Below, in pieces: positions 33,850 to 45,793 of a stretch of 64,000 nt of DNA. The translations under genes and the position numbers were made by a program. The notes under the pieces were generated by a model. That model was not told the origin of the DNA. It ran no database searches and saw only the letters and a list, made by a program, of their open reading frames with translations. How positions within the stretch are numbered: the first letter of the stretch is position 1; the number at the start of each line of letters is the position of its first letter. This DNA comes from Spongospora subterranea f. sp. subterranea (lineage: Eukaryota; Endomyxa: Phytomyxea; Phytomyxea; Plasmodiophorida), in NCBI GenBank assembly GCA_049724395.1, contig JAUGWO010000155.1, positions 1 through 64,000 of the forward strand, in the 5' to 3' direction.

Positions 33850-36201
33850 TTATGAGGTAAACGCAGAACTCAATGCGCGCCGCACATGGCTCACAAAGCT
33901 CTGCATATGTATGTCTTCCAGGGAAACTAGAACCTCCAAATTATACTTAGTCAATATCTCTGGGTCGGGCCTATGCGCCTTTGCCTTATCCCAGTCATCC
34001 ATATAATCCCAAGCGCACTTCGAGTGTCTTAAGTAGGACGCTAACATGTCAGCCAGTTTTGGTGGCAGAGAAAGTGAGATATCCTGAAGCAGCCAAAGTT
34101 GATGAACCGCAAAACGCAGACCAGGCCAAAACAAGACATACGGATTCAATTGCCGGCGAGTTAGGATTCGCCGAAGCTGCATTTCTTGCTTGGTGTGCTT
34201 TCACGTGGGATAGCAGTTGGTTTGCTTGAACTGTAAAGTCTTTCCTTTTGACTTGCGTTGCTCGGTAAAGAGCAGCAGCACAGCACTCGTACCTGCCAAT
34301 TTTTTTAACAAAAAAGCACTGAAAGATTAGCACATAACCAACCCAATGCTAGCATTGTAACGGCACCCGGCATTCTTGTAGATGTGGATGATATTTCCAA
34401 AATATTGCGCTGTGTTCTGGTATGAGTGAACGCAAGAATACATCTGCAAGCAAGCTGAGCGATTCTGGCCACAAAAGGTAATTGTCATAGTTACTTCGGC
34501 GGCTTCGAGAAACTTCAAACCAGCCGACATATACATCTCCTGCTTCTTGGACCAGCCTTCAGAAAGAGGGGCCTAAACCGATATTGTTACACAACTTAAA
34601 CACTGCAAAAAAATCGGAAACAGCCTGCCTCTTTTTTCATTCTATCAGCCAGCCTCTTTAGTTTCACCGCATCTTTCCACTTCGAACTCTGCTGTACCTG
34701 CTGCGATTGGTTCGAATGGCCAACGGTTGGACTTTCCATCGGTATTCCAACAGAGGGACTGGCCGAGGAGCATATATTGGCCGGAGAAGAGCTGATGCCA
34801 AATTTACTGCTAACGCTGGGAGCCGACCCTTGTGTTTCAGCAGATAGCGGCGCAGATCTAGGACGAGGTGGAACTGGAGGCAGATCTAGCCCAGATCTTC
34901 TCCTCACAGATGATCGGTCATCGCTCTGATGGCGACGTCCTGGAGATATTGACCTTCGGATATTGTTGGAGCTATTCCTGCTTCGATCATGATCTAATTG
35001 ACAAAGCTCAGAATCATTTTGATATGTATAAAGCTTGGCAAACCTCGTCCTTTGTCGTCCCTAGTTGGACTCCTTCGATCCTGTTTGATTTGATAAATTT
35101 AAGTTACATAAAAATCGACGAAAAGAGCCATACCGAACTAGAATGCCGCATGGACCCCCGTGAATCCCGGCGATCATCACCGTCAGAATTGCGATCATCA
35201 CGAGAATAATGACGCTCATCGCGGCGACTTGATCCTCTCTCGTCCCGAATGGGATCTCGGTCATCATGGGCGGTTTTCCTTCCGTCATGATGGGAAAACC
35301 TTTCTTTACTGTCGTGATAGCTGTCACTACGATCCCGACCACAACTCCTACGTCGATCTGATTCTTTGTCGCGAAAATCATTATATTTTTCAGTTCGGGT
35401 AGATGGCCTATCCTCGTAGACTTGACGATGAGATGTTTCGTCATAAGCTGAGTTAAATCTGTCAATCCTGTTAAGTGACCGGGAAGCTTTCGGAATCGGA
35501 TCTGTATCCATTGGAGACACGTCGCGACTATGATGAACCGAACGCCTTATATCTTCTGGCGCATGCTCGGACTTGGATAACAATTGAACCGTTTGCCTAT
35601 CCAGATGCGTTTTATCTGCCCTGACAGTTGATGTCGCAACAGGCATTTCGTCAGGTAAAGGAGCGCAGACACTACCTCCTGGAACCCCAACTTCAGGCGC
35701 CGGAGGAACAGCGTCCTTATCAACAAGCTGTCCTTCTTCATCAGAATCTTCAAGTCCACTCGAATCATCGTCCAGTTCGAGTTTCGGGCACGACATTTGA
35801 GCAATTTTCAGCGCCTCAGCGAACGTTGTTTTCTGATGAGCGGAGATAAATTCTCGAGAACGGGCACAACCATCATGAATGACTGGAGAAAGTGCTCCAC
35901 CACCTAAGTCGCCCATTTCCGCAAATATCTTACTAACTTGGTAATCCTCGGCAATTTTTAGACGAGCGACAGCCTCTTCATCAACAGATTTCGGCTCTTC
36001 TGGCTTTAGTCGGTGTCTGGCTTTTTTCATCAAAGGTTGGGAACTTTTCGATGGGGCAACGGAAGCAGACGGGGGCCTCCAGTCTAGGATGCCGCCATGT
36101 GGATCCGAGGTATGATTGCTGCCTTCCTTCCCAGATGAACTGGCGAACAATCGGTCCAATCTTTGTTCTATCGTCAAAGGAGAAGACATTGTGCTGCACA
36201 T
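33850..36201 (-). CDS. SR/RD-rich protein with AF4/FMR2-like C-terminal homology domain
   Basis: ATG at 36201 (MCSTMSSPLTIEQRLDRLFA). The first large exon to ~35104 is acidic, then rich in Arg-Asp and Ser (DRDPIRDERGSSRRDERHY). The next exon, near 34596-35000, is Ser/Pro-rich and ends in KWKDAVKLKRLADRMKKE. Further exons read GWSKKQEMYMSAGLKFLEAA, then the ECCAAALYRATQVKRKDF segment, and end SHVRRALSSAFTS. The order, a Lys-rich helix followed by Y-x-x-A-x-L-x-F-L-E-A and helical repeats, resembles the C-terminal homology domain of AF4/FMR2 (AFF) proteins, scaffolds of the super elongation complex. The resemblance is by eye and moderate. Its 3' end lies 45 bp from the convergent ThrRS gene. 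Confidence 0.55.
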
Positions 36202-37128
36202 CGCAGTCCACTAGTTTCGGCAGGCGAACCTCGCTGTGACGATCAGACTTTGCCGATAAATATAGAATCGGTCGCTCCAACAGAGCGAGTCGGCGTCCCT
36301 CTGGGGCCGATGTGCAATCGTGAGATGGGTAGCAAGGAGCTGATGACCCACTCCTTTCCAAAAATGATCGCGATTTCAAGGAAGCGCCTTTAGCACAATG
36401 ACACACACGCGATCACCGACTGTGTGGACTGGAGGAGATGCTGTTACAGCAATCCGATAGCGGCTGGGGTAACTGAAACACGGGGGGTCGCGCCACCCCC
36501 ACTAACCCACTGACAGATGGCTCCCCGATAATCAACTGCAGCCGTAACCGTAACGAAATTGTTCCAGAGTGCTGGGCAGCTTTAGGCTGACAATGGCGAA
36601 AATATTGATTTCCGCCGACTATTCACCCAGGATCCCCGCAGTTCACTATAGCTTGACTTGTGTGCCAGCCCAGCCTCCAGGGCAGGATTTGTAAGGCGGA
36701 GTTTGGTGCCTCACCGCCGATTCGGTTGGCGGAAGCGTTTGGTAGTCGACGTTGTTTCAACGAGGATGATAGATATCGGCGTGCTTGGTTTCGGAACTTT
36801 TGCCTCGAGATATTTTGAGGGACACTGCGAAGTATCTCATTGTTTCTGGAAAATTCTGGATATTGCGTCCGTGTGCGGTGGGCCCTGTAGAGTGAGTTCA
36901 AAGTTTACCCTTTTGTTGAAAAAAACATACAGAACATTGATTTTTCTTGGTAAATGAAACAAATACGCTGATGGTTCACTTCTTTTCGTGATTTCCTTTC
37001 GCAGTTGCCTTCCTCCACTTTTATACGGAAATGTGACGAAGTTGCTTTTGTTGCATTTTTTTATCTTTTTTCCGTTGAATCTTAGCGAACGACCATTATG
37101 AATGGGATGATATGGTTTCCCCAAGCGG
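36202..37128. other. Intergenic region, no confident gene
   Basis: It contains the promoter side of the AF4-like gene and the 3' flank of the small gene at 37129. A + strand segment at 36767 reads MIDIGVLGFGTFASRYFEGH, faintly like the start of a dehydrogenase, but it is too short and isolated to call. Confidence 0.35.
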
Positions 37129-37547
37129 TTACACCTTTTTGAGTTTGTCAACAAGGGCCGACGAATCGGTTTCCAGTTCCTCACAATCATAGACCAACGT
37201 CGCCAGGCGGCTCAGTTCATTGAATAAAACTCTATCGTTGCGTTGATTTGACGATGCTGCATGGGTGTGACAAAAACCGATCAATTAGATTCGCAATTCC
37301 GAGATGCCGAGTTTCGTAGCAAGGATACTTCGACCTTACTTAGGTTGCTTGTAAACCATAAACGCACATTCTTCTTGGCTTTGAGTCGATTAGAGTATAT
37401 GTTGAACAAGTTTTTCGCAGTGATGGCTGGGCGGATTGGAGCTGCTAACTCCTGTTGCCTGTAACATATGTTCACCCCTTCTTTCCGAGTAAGTGATATC
37501 TTGCGTTGGAGTCTTTTCTCAAACACACTACTTTTTCGTCGCGACAT
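37129..37547 (-). CDS. Small basic protein of unknown function, two exons
   Basis: ATG at 37547 (MSRRKSSVFEKRLQRKISLT) opens a basic frame through KNLFNIYSNRLKAKKNVRLW. A GTAAGG donor then joins a CCCATGCAG acceptor so that the frame continues SSNQRNDRVLFNELSRLATL and ends SSALVDKLKKV at TAA 37129. The product is about 111 residues: basic N-terminal half and acidic helical C-terminal half. I do not recognise the family. The in-frame splice across good signals supports a real gene. A further intron near the GTTACAG at about 37460 is possible. Confidence 0.55.
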
Positions 37548-37644
37548 CTTCGAACTGTGTCAACTTGTGGATGGGCAGACTTCCGCAATTGAGATCCCGT
37601 GTTTTCGATCCGTCCTTGTGAGATATTGTATATTTTAATAATAA

Positions 37645-40600
37645 TTACGAGGGAATGCCTTCAAGGTCCTGGAGTAATAAATCGTCCTCATCGAAAGTTT
37701 TGACTGCACCAAGTTTCAACGCCGCATAGTAGCCATTCGAATCCAGGCGCAATCCTGACAAATCAAATTAACATAGAAAAAGAAATAGCAATCAATCGAA
37801 AATTATGTGGTTCCATTTACATTCACAAATATGGAAGAATCAACTTCAAATCGACATCGCAAAATGATATTTACCGAGAAATGTGAGGTCATTGACTTCA
37901 AACATGCCCAAAAACTGGAGCAAATTATCGCGATATGTGTCGGCCAGCTGGTCAAGCTGTGGCTGGAATCGCGCCGCCAAGGCCATCACACGCTGAGTGG
38001 ACGCGCTCCGACTTGCCGATACCGCTTCACTATATGATAAAATCGTGCCGTCATTACCAATCGAATTCTGACATTGCAGATAGAACTGCTTTATACCTTG
38101 AATATTTTCGCAATGCCAACTCTTCAATGGCGGCATCGTGCAAACGGAGTTGGACAGTTGTGAAGCGTAAAATACAATCACAAAGCTGTAAAATGACGAA
38201 CGTTAGGACGCATAACGATCGTGCAACCAAATCGACAAAAATGCCTTGACCTTGGAGAGTGGCTCCTGTAAAGGCAGTTGTCGACCAGATAGAAACAATT
38301 TATCTTTGAGTCGCGTCGAGTACAACTTATGCGCCGATATGATTTCCTAAAAAAGCAAGCAGACCTTAGTTCAAGGAAGTATCAAACCATCAACGCGACA
38401 TCTATATTTGAAAAGGGTGACATGAGCCAAAATCGCTTTCTTTGGAAAAAGTGAACATTGACAACAATGATATGATGAGGATTGAAAGCGGAGGGCGAAA
38501 AAACGAATAACACGGAAATTTGCACAAAAACGGCAACAGTAAACAAGTTCTTACATCAAGATCAGTGGCTTGTTCAATATCGGAGCCAAGTGCAAGCCAG
38601 CAGTCCTCAACCACATCGTATTTCACGAACTGCGTCAGGTTTTGGACTAACTGGACCATCTCATGTCGAATGGTGTGCCCTATAAATAGACCTTACGGTA
38701 AATTGCCAAAAAGACGGTTTATCTGCACAGTCATTCAGAGGGAAATTCTTGGAACGTAAAAATGGATCCGCGTTGCAGAAAAGGAAGAAAATTGCCTCAA
38801 AACTATGACGCGATGTCAAGCTAGATTACACAATCAGCATGTCGACGAATCGATGTCATGATGTTATCAAGTTTCAGGTAAAATCGCTCAAATCAACCAA
38901 CGACAGCGAGCTGAGGAAAAGGTCGTTGGGCAATTACGATACAAGCACAGTAAATACAGAATTAAATTACATAACGAAGTACAATACAAATCAAGTTATT
39001 GCACAAGAACCTCTATGGAATAACCGAGCGAGTTCAGGTAGCGTCGCAAGCCGGGCCTGATGCACATTAAACGAGTAAGTACAGGCGAAATCCGTTGTTA
39101 ATTGTACGGACCGCATCTGTGTTATGTCGAATCCAAGTATCTGACAAGCAATGTTCAATGCGCTTCAAACGAAACATGAACCGGAATATTTGCAGATAGG
39201 CGGTTCGAATCTCGCTAGGGAACAGCAATGATAGCGGGGCGTCGTCGGTACGGTAATCCAAAGTGAAGACATCCCAACCTACATCAGCAGGACTACTCTG
39301 TGCCGAATTAGACAACAACGCCAACGAAAACCGACTTTACGTGAGCAACAAGGTAAGGAAATCTAGCACGAAAAGAAACAAACAATACATTGCCCGGCAG
39401 TAAATCAAATAAACCGGTGAGAAAGGAAACACTACTTGAAAAATCTATCAAAGGGATAAAGGGATATCTGCACCTGAAGAAGACGAACTTGTAAACGCTG
39501 TACGCAGGGTTGAAGATCGTATTGAGCGGTAGATGAACGAATGGCGCTATCCAGCAGAGATGTAAGATGATGGCGGGAAATGTCGGCAGCGGGACGCGAT
39601 AACTCCACGAAAACCAGATCCATCAGTGACTGAACGAAATCACCTGAGCAACCAAACAGTTGGGGGAGAAACATGGAGTAAACAAAAAAGGCACATTCAT
39701 ATCGAGAAATGGAACAACTAAGATCGTGACCCAATGATAGTTTTGTTCATGCCGAAGTAAAGCCAGACCATGGAAGAAAATGGAAGAAGACCCAAGAAGC
39801 CAACTCGTTCAAACAATCATCACAGCACATGCAATCGAAATGCAGAATAAAAAACAGATCAAACAGAGCCCTAGCACCAAGGATCTTCGGAACATAACTG
39901 ACGAACCGTTGACAAATAATGAGGTCAACAGTGAAACTACCTTGCCCCATGAGCAAATAGTCTTTGGCTGCCCGGAGATGGTCAACGACGCGATGTTGGT
40001 CGAGCACAACACGGACAAGACGTTTGTGAATGGCCTGAGCCAGACGATCAATCGTCCCCTCTAACTTGATGCCATCGCAGTATACAATATCAACTGTCAA
40101 CATGAAAAGAAGTAAGTTATGGCTTGGTGGCACAGAAGCGGAGTGATTGGCGAAATGGCGTACAACAGACTAAAGATCAACAAGGAGGAGTCTAGGATAA
40201 AGACCAAAGAAAAATACAATAGCTCAAAGTAAGGAATTCAAAAAAATAGCGTCTCCTCATGCCAAAAGAAGGAAGTCCCAAACGTTTCGGTGCTTGCCTG
40301 CATTGCCGTTATCTTTGAGTGCCCATTTGGGTCGGTCCCCAAAGCGCCGGATGAACCCGACCGAGCGTCCTAAGTTGTAGATACGTTGGGCCAGGGCCTC
40401 GGTAATGCAGGTCGGGACACGCTCTGGCCGTAATACGAACTGATCGGACCCTGAAATTGAAAAAAACGCATTGAGTATGAAGGGTAATATTTGGCAAACA
40501 AATGGTGCGCGGTGCTGAAGAGACTTAATCCATACACAACATCATTTTGCATGCTACAAGAAATAATGCAGTTAATCACTGGCATACACGATAAAGCAGC

Positions 40601-42598
40601 CAATGGCGATCCGTCAGCCCGGATTTCTTCAATGAAAAACTCGCCGTGAAGATCCTCGAGCTCCCCGGTTGTGGCCCAGCGTGACATGATCTCGAACAAC
40701 GGGGTAGCGGCCGCATGGACCAGCGTTCCCAATAACTCGGCAACGTATGGATCACCATGGCGATTTAATTGCTATGCAAAGACAACGCTTACAAAATCTT
40801 CGGCAATGAAAAAGGCAAAAAAATGAATCGAGAGAAATGGATTACATCGATTAAGGACACGATGGCGCCACCGGACCTTTCACGTGTAACTTCGGCAACC
40901 ATGGCTAAGGCGCGCATTCCTTTCAAAGGTCGCTGGATCCAGACATAGGCCTGACGAAGAGTCAGCCCGCTCCCGTTGGTACTATTATATGGGTCAATAA
41001 ACGCAAGCAATTTAGGTCATCGCAAACCTATAAGAAACGATTCGAAATAATGGAAAGTGAGAAATACGGAGAAGGCAATGGACCAGTTAAAAGAATAACA
41101 AGCAAAGACACAAATGCTGAACCTGTCTTTGCTTTAGACAAGCAGATTTGGTTGTCTCCGAACGTGTATCAAGAATACGCTGGGGATGTGAGTCAGAAGA
41201 TATTGAACAAGATGAAAGTCGAAAGCCACACCAAGTGAGTATAAATTTGAGATTCATTGGAACAACGAAAGAGTTTTTTGAAACCTCAGTCAGAACTGAT
41301 GAATTTGATTGAGGAAGCACTGATCGAAAAAAAATTGTGTCACGCTCTGAATTACCATTGTGATTCGAGAACTGCCAGAAGCCTATAGAATAGCGTAATT
41401 TGGTTTTGAACAGCAGAACAGAGGGCCTGGCGAACGCGACCGCATGATGTCGACGGTTCCGCGAACGCTTCCGATACGACAACAAAAAGATGTCCAAGCG
41501 TGGCCATTGCTCGCACTAGAAACCAAAAAAGTTAGAAGCAGCTGAGCAGCACCAAAACGTGATGGTAAAAAAAAAACGAAAATTAAGAGCATCGAGTAGC
41601 ACTCACGACAGATAAACATTTGAAAAATCAGAAGTTGGTCGGAGAAAACACCAAACCAGGAAATTATACCCTTTGAAGTGCACAAAAAGAAAAAAAATGA
41701 GAATGAAACCTGTGGAAAACCAAAAAAAAGGTTAGACAAGCAAATACCAAGGTTCGCCGCATCTGACGGTATCTCATCCGGAATAAGCACTTTTCCATGT
41801 GAATTTGGGCGGAATTTGATAATATCACCATCAACACCCTGAACAATATAGAATACGTCGCGAAGAATTATGCGCTCGTATTGGGTGTCGGGAGACTCCA
41901 CAGGCGAATGGGAAGGCGACACGACCACATCAATGGGCGGCACGTTGATAGCAGCAACGGATGGTTGCGGTGCAGAGGAAATCAGAATCGTGGGGTTACA
42001 AAATATGTCTCCATCTGCGTTATATGATGATAGGGCGTAGAGCATGTATAAAATGGACGGCGTATGGCGCAACAAGGGGTAGTTGGCCAACTTGGCGTAC
42101 TGCTCGTCGAACTCAATCGAGTTGACGTGCCGTCGGAAAACTGTTACCAAAGAAGCAATGATTGAATGAAGATGACCGAGTGAAACAGATGGACAGAGAC
42201 GTGATTGAAAATGCGGATAGCGACCAGCAAAACATTTACTGTCACATTGAAAAACTAAATATGATTTTCAAGACTCATACGAGCATGTATGCAGTTGCTT
42301 TGCAAAAAACATCCTTCACACTTATATTGGCAGGGAAATACCAGACGCAAAAGGAACAATGCAGAAACACAACCATCTTAGAAGTTGCCTTACGCATGGC
42401 AGAGATCATCTGTTGAAGATGAACGTTGTCGAGAGGTAGGCGCGGTTCGATACGACTACAAAGGAGACGGGCCGACAATGCCAGATTGGCGTCCAGATCG
42501 GACCCTTCCCCGCATAGCGACTTGACCAGACGGTTCAAGAGCGTGGAGATCTGCGACGATCGCCCAGGCTCTGACGATGCCGACGTCATCATCGTCAT
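37645..42598 (-). CDS. TUBGCP3: Gamma-tubulin complex component 3 (GCP3/Spc98 family)
   Basis: ATG at 42598 (MTMMTSASSEPGRSSQISTL) and stop at 37645, with many exons. The order of conserved blocks is that of GCP3. An N-terminal LLRHTPSILYMLYALSSY region comes first. ERIILRDVFYIVQGVDGDII near 41860 begins the Spc97/Spc98 domain. SGLTLRQAYVWIQRPLKGMR follows, then LFEIMSRWATTGELEDLHGE, GDFVQSLMDLVFVELSRPAA near 39640, VGWDVFTLDYRTDDAP at 39280, MVQLVQNLTQFVKYDVVED at 38650 and the C-terminal RLDSNGYYAALK. GCP3 forms the gamma-tubulin small complex that nucleates microtubules. VGWDVFTLDY followed by FRFMFRLKRIEH favours GCP3 over GCP2. It is the longest gene in the window and has more intron sequence than its neighbours. 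Confidence 0.88.
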
Positions 42599-43601
42599 CC
42601 GGATTTGAAATGTCCCAACATGACGTGTGTACGATCACATTTCGACACGCGAGTCGGTATCCTGCCGCCTCCGCCTGTAACAAGTGAACATACCGTGGCC
42701 AGGGGCAAGTTGTATTAAACACCCATGCACTGGCCAATCAACCCACCTGGTTGAGTTCCTGGCAAGCGTCTCAACTGCAATTACCCCATCAGGAAATGCA
42801 AGATACGACAACGTATTGCGTTTGTTTATCAATTGGAGCAATCTTTGTCCACATCAGTCATTCAAAACACGACTGCAAATCGGCGACGGTTGGGTCAGGT
42901 TCCTGCGGCACGGTGATTCGAGAAAAAAAGTTGGTGCATCTGTGATGATCCTACTACGATGGCGACGACATCCACTTTTCTGCGATGGTCTCCAGAACCG
43001 ACAACCCAGCCATAGTAATCTGTCACTCTGCAATCGCAATGATTTTAGAAAACAACAAAGCCAACCAGACGACAAAGGTATGGCGGACGATGTCGCCCTT
43101 CACTGGGGCGCTCGACACACAAGAAGAAACAAATTGTATCAATAATTATGTAAAAAATCGATCAAAGTCTTGTTCGACGTTCCGCTCTCTATTCAAACTA
43201 GTGTTGCGATTGAAATAGGGGACCCATAAGCGATGAAGGTTCGATGGTTTGGCGTCCCTGTTAACCGCGAATTTTAATGCCTGACTCTCAGAGCCTTGGG
43301 CGACCAAATTGGCGTGTTTTTCGAGCGACAATTAAGATCGGAGACAAGCAGACCTTACGAGACGATCGTTTGGGTGGACTTCATCGTTTCAAACGAGTCC
43401 TTTATGTTGTCATGTACTCCTTCAAGTCTGTATTCAAACTTTGCACAGACCGGATCCCAGAGCTTTCGCCTGAGTGTACCGGTTTCATGACAGGAGGCTG
43501 TCATGTGCAACCACAAGGATGATGAACATGAAATCGTGCCAACAGGGAGTACACGCCAAAACCTCAGGAGCACTTCATTTCTATGAGGTAATGGCCTTGA
43601 A
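42599..43601. other. Intergenic region upstream of TUBGCP3
   Basis: Only short, overlapping frames on both strands are seen. None has a recognised domain or a consistent splice pattern. Confidence 0.35.
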
Positions 43602-43802
43602 ATGTCAACTCCTGAAGCGAATGGCCATCCGCCATCTGAACATAGCCGAAGAATCATCATCCAAAAGAATCCGGTGGACGACTATTTCGTAGTTTTTGGC
43701 TCTCCAAGTTTCGTTAATCAATGGCTCCACCAATCTGCTGAACGTTTGCGCCAAAATCAACCAGCAATTTCTGCTGAAATTACCAGCGTCCAAGAATTGT
43801 AA
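43602..43802 (+). CDS. Possible small protein, unrecognised
   Basis: ATG at 43602 opens 66 codons starting MSTPEANGHPPSEHSRR and including NPVDDYFVVFGSPSFVNQWL, ending at TAA 43802. The composition is protein-like, but there is no known domain. Upstream, a GTAATGG sequence could be a donor of an earlier exon, so this may be the last exon of a longer gene. Confidence 0.3.
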   Translation: MSTPEANGHPPSEHSRRIIIQKNPVDDYFVVFGSPSFVNQWLHQSAERLRQNQPAISAEITSVQEL

Positions 43803-43827
43803 TCACGGTCCTAGCAGACATCCGTCA

Positions 43828-44157
43828 ATGTGGTTCATAATGGTCTGCTTGACCACAGTTGTTTTCGTCGTCTCTCAATTGGTTTCCACCGAGTTCCCCA
43901 CGAAATTTGTTGTCACGTTTTGGCTCTTTTGGGACGCGGTTTATTACGCGTCGGGGCGGTTGAACGTCATGTTCGATACGATCAACGGCAACCTGGTTCT
44001 AACCTGTTGGCGTGGGAGGGTTCAAGTAATCATGGTCGCTATCTCGGGTGACGATAAACGTTGTAATCATCAGCCACGAACCGTTGGTCACATTCAGGAT
44101 ATCGGGAGCGTACATGAAAATCTGGATCGGGGCGATCGGGAACGATATCTCAAGTAG
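43828..44157 (+). CDS. Possible two-helix membrane protein or exon
   Basis: ATG at 43828 begins MWFIMVCLTTVVFVVSQLV, a strong membrane segment, followed by FVVTFWLFWDAVYYASG, a second one, and GNLVLTCWRGRVQ. A GTAATCATGG donor lies right after RVQ, so the remaining codons to TAG 44157 may be intron read-through. No family was recognised. A downstream partner exon could not be fixed. Confidence 0.3.
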   Translation: MWFIMVCLTTVVFVVSQLVSTEFPTKFVVTFWLFWDAVYYASGRLNVMFDTINGNLVLTCWRGRVQVIMVAISGDDKRCNHQPRTVGHIQDIGSVHENLDRGDRERYLK

Positions 44158-44258
44158 ATTTTGGGGGAAGCTCCCAAGATCTTTACCGGGTCCATCGCGC
44201 CCGCACTGGCCCACAGCCGATCCCAACCTCTCATCACTCCGCTCGGTGTCGTAGCGCC

Positions 44259-45038
44259 ATGGACAGGAGTCGCTCTTGGTCGAGCCTGCCGGGACGATAT
44301 CTCAGCCACAGTGCGGTGGTGTTGTCGCAGATGGCGCACCCGGTGCTGTTCATTGGAAAACCCACCAGGAAGCAGGTTGTGGCCGTTGCCGCGGTCAAGA
44401 ACGAAGTGGCCGCCGCCCGAAAGGGACGCCAACGGCACCGATCGGTGGCAAGGCGTCCAGCGATGATCTCGTCGGTGTCGAAACCAGATATTCTGACAGC
44501 GTATTTTGGTTGCGACGAGAGCTCTCGACGGATCAAGGAACGACTTGATCCCAGACAGAATCAGGAACGGTTAGATTTTGATCCGGAAGCTCTGCTGAAA
44601 GTGGACGACGATTCTGACGGCGACTTCAACGACGAAGAGAGTGGTGGCGTGAGCGACAGGTCGGAAGATGACGTGCTGGAACCGGTTTCGGAACCCGAGA
44701 TCTATCCTATGACAGAATCGGATGGCGTTTCGGATTTCAGGATCGCGTCGTCCCTGATGCAAGAAGCGATTCGCGAGATCGGGGAGGACAACGGGCAACT
44801 GGGGAGGATCACCGAAACAATCTGGAGATCGTATGAATCCTGCAGCGAACGCATAATTCATCAGGCGAATCTGGCCGATGCCCTGAGCGGCGAGCTGCAA
44901 TCAGCGCAGCATGCCCTGCAGCAAGCTCGAAACACGATCGCCGAGAAAGATGGGATCATCAAATTCCTGAGCGAACGTATCGCCGCTACGAAAAAGGACC
45001 AAATCGAACAGGGACAAAATCAATCCGAACACGACTAA
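44259..45038 (+). CDS. Acidic coiled-coil protein, unrecognised
   Basis: A 259-codon open frame starts with ATG at 44259; a second in-frame ATG at 44331 gives MAHPVLFIGKPTRKQVVAVA. A basic Arg/Lys-rich segment (AARKGRQRHRSVARRP) is followed by a strongly acidic stretch (VDDDSDGDFNDEESGG) and a C-terminal ~100-residue helical region (IIHQANLADALSGELQSAQ, IAEKDGIIKFLSERIAATK) with heptad-like spacing, probably a coiled coil. It ends at 45038. The charge pattern suggests a nuclear or scaffold protein, but no family is recognised. The second ATG may be the true start because antisense frames overlap the first part. Confidence 0.5.
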   Translation: MDRSRSWSSLPGRYLSHSAVVLSQMAHPVLFIGKPTRKQVVAVAAVKNEVAAARKGRQRHRSVARRPAMISSVSKPDILTAYFGCDESSRRIKERLDPRQNQERLDFDPEALLKVDDDSDGDFNDEESGGVSDRSEDDVLEPVSEPEIYPMTESDGVSDFRIASSLMQEAIREIGEDNGQLGRITETIWRSYESCSERIIHQANLADALSGELQSAQHALQQARNTIAEKDGIIKFLSERIAATKKDQIEQGQNQSEHD

Positions 45039-45130
45039 ACTGAATTAAAACTATTTCTTCGATGTGAACCAAAAGATCGATAGTGAAAAAAGTACAAACA
45101 TGAGATCGGAACTAAATATTAGTTTGTTCA

Positions 45131-45793
45131 TCAAATCGACGGTTTTCGTTTGCGAGAGGTGCAATTCCGATGCGTGATCGCAAGGCGTTCGTCATCGTCA
45201 CAAGCGTAAATCTGTGTCAGTCGTCTGGACTTTTTCCCAGACTTCTGCACCGACGGGAACGATCTCCTGCGACCCTGCTTGGCCAACCCATGCCGAACGC
45301 TGAACGGATCGTAGGAGGTGATCATTTCCGGTTCAACATGGCGCATAACCACTCGGACCTTGCGCGATAATTCGGCGATTCTGCGCCAGATGATGTCGAT
45401 ATCGTGATCGATGATGACGGTGATGTAGCGGGTGTCGTGTTGGAATCCTCGCGGTGGATCATGCGGGTCGAGAGGACGATAGGATTCCGGAAATCCCGCC
45501 GCCATCATGTTGGGGCGAATCGCAATGAAATGCGGGGCAGACTGGGCGTTCACGACGATATCTTTGATCGGTTTCAGTAAGTCTTTGTATCGGATTTTGG
45601 CGCAATGACCGCCGGGGAACCTGAACGTTAACGACCCCGTTGTGAAAACGATCTCCGTCGGGGAATTGGCATATCCCCAGCCGATAATCGTTCTGCCAAC
45701 CAGGACCTTGTCGACCGTCAACGTGACCCTGTTCTCTTCCAGCATGTAGGATGATCCCCTGGCCAGTTCTGGATCGTCTCCGCCATCCGACAT
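45131..45793 (-). CDS. Hypothetical protein, 220 residues, unrecognised
   Basis: ATG at 45793 (MSDGGDDPELARGSSYMLEE) opens a single frame to 45131. It contains VTLTVDKVLVGRTIIGWGYA and SLTFRFPGGHCAKIRYKDLL, alternating beta-like segments, then a basic C-terminus ending TSRKRKPSI that looks like a nuclear localisation signal. The frame stays open upstream for another ~22 codons (GRGHFSCAIPGEFANPGKV), so an earlier exon is likely. The gene converges on the coiled-coil gene at 45038. No known domain. Confidence 0.5.
   Translation of the reverse strand: MSDGGDDPELARGSSYMLEENRVTLTVDKVLVGRTIIGWGYANSPTEIVFTTGSLTFRFPGGHCAKIRYKDLLKPIKDIVVNAQSAPHFIAIRPNMMAAGFPESYRPLDPHDPPRGFQHDTRYITVIIDHDIDIIWRRIAELSRKVRVVMRHVEPEMITSYDPFSVRHGLAKQGRRRSFPSVQKSGKKSRRLTQIYACDDDERLAITHRNCTSRKRKPSI

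Noticed and set aside
36767-36900. MIDIGVLGFGTFASRYFEGH resembling a prephenate/arogenate dehydrogenase start
   Set aside because: Only about 25 residues resemble the family, and neither neighbouring frame continues the fold.
44094-44536. Antisense frames across the start of the coiled-coil gene
   Set aside because: They have low-complexity Arg/Ser composition and no domain. The + frame continues into a convincing acidic coiled-coil protein.
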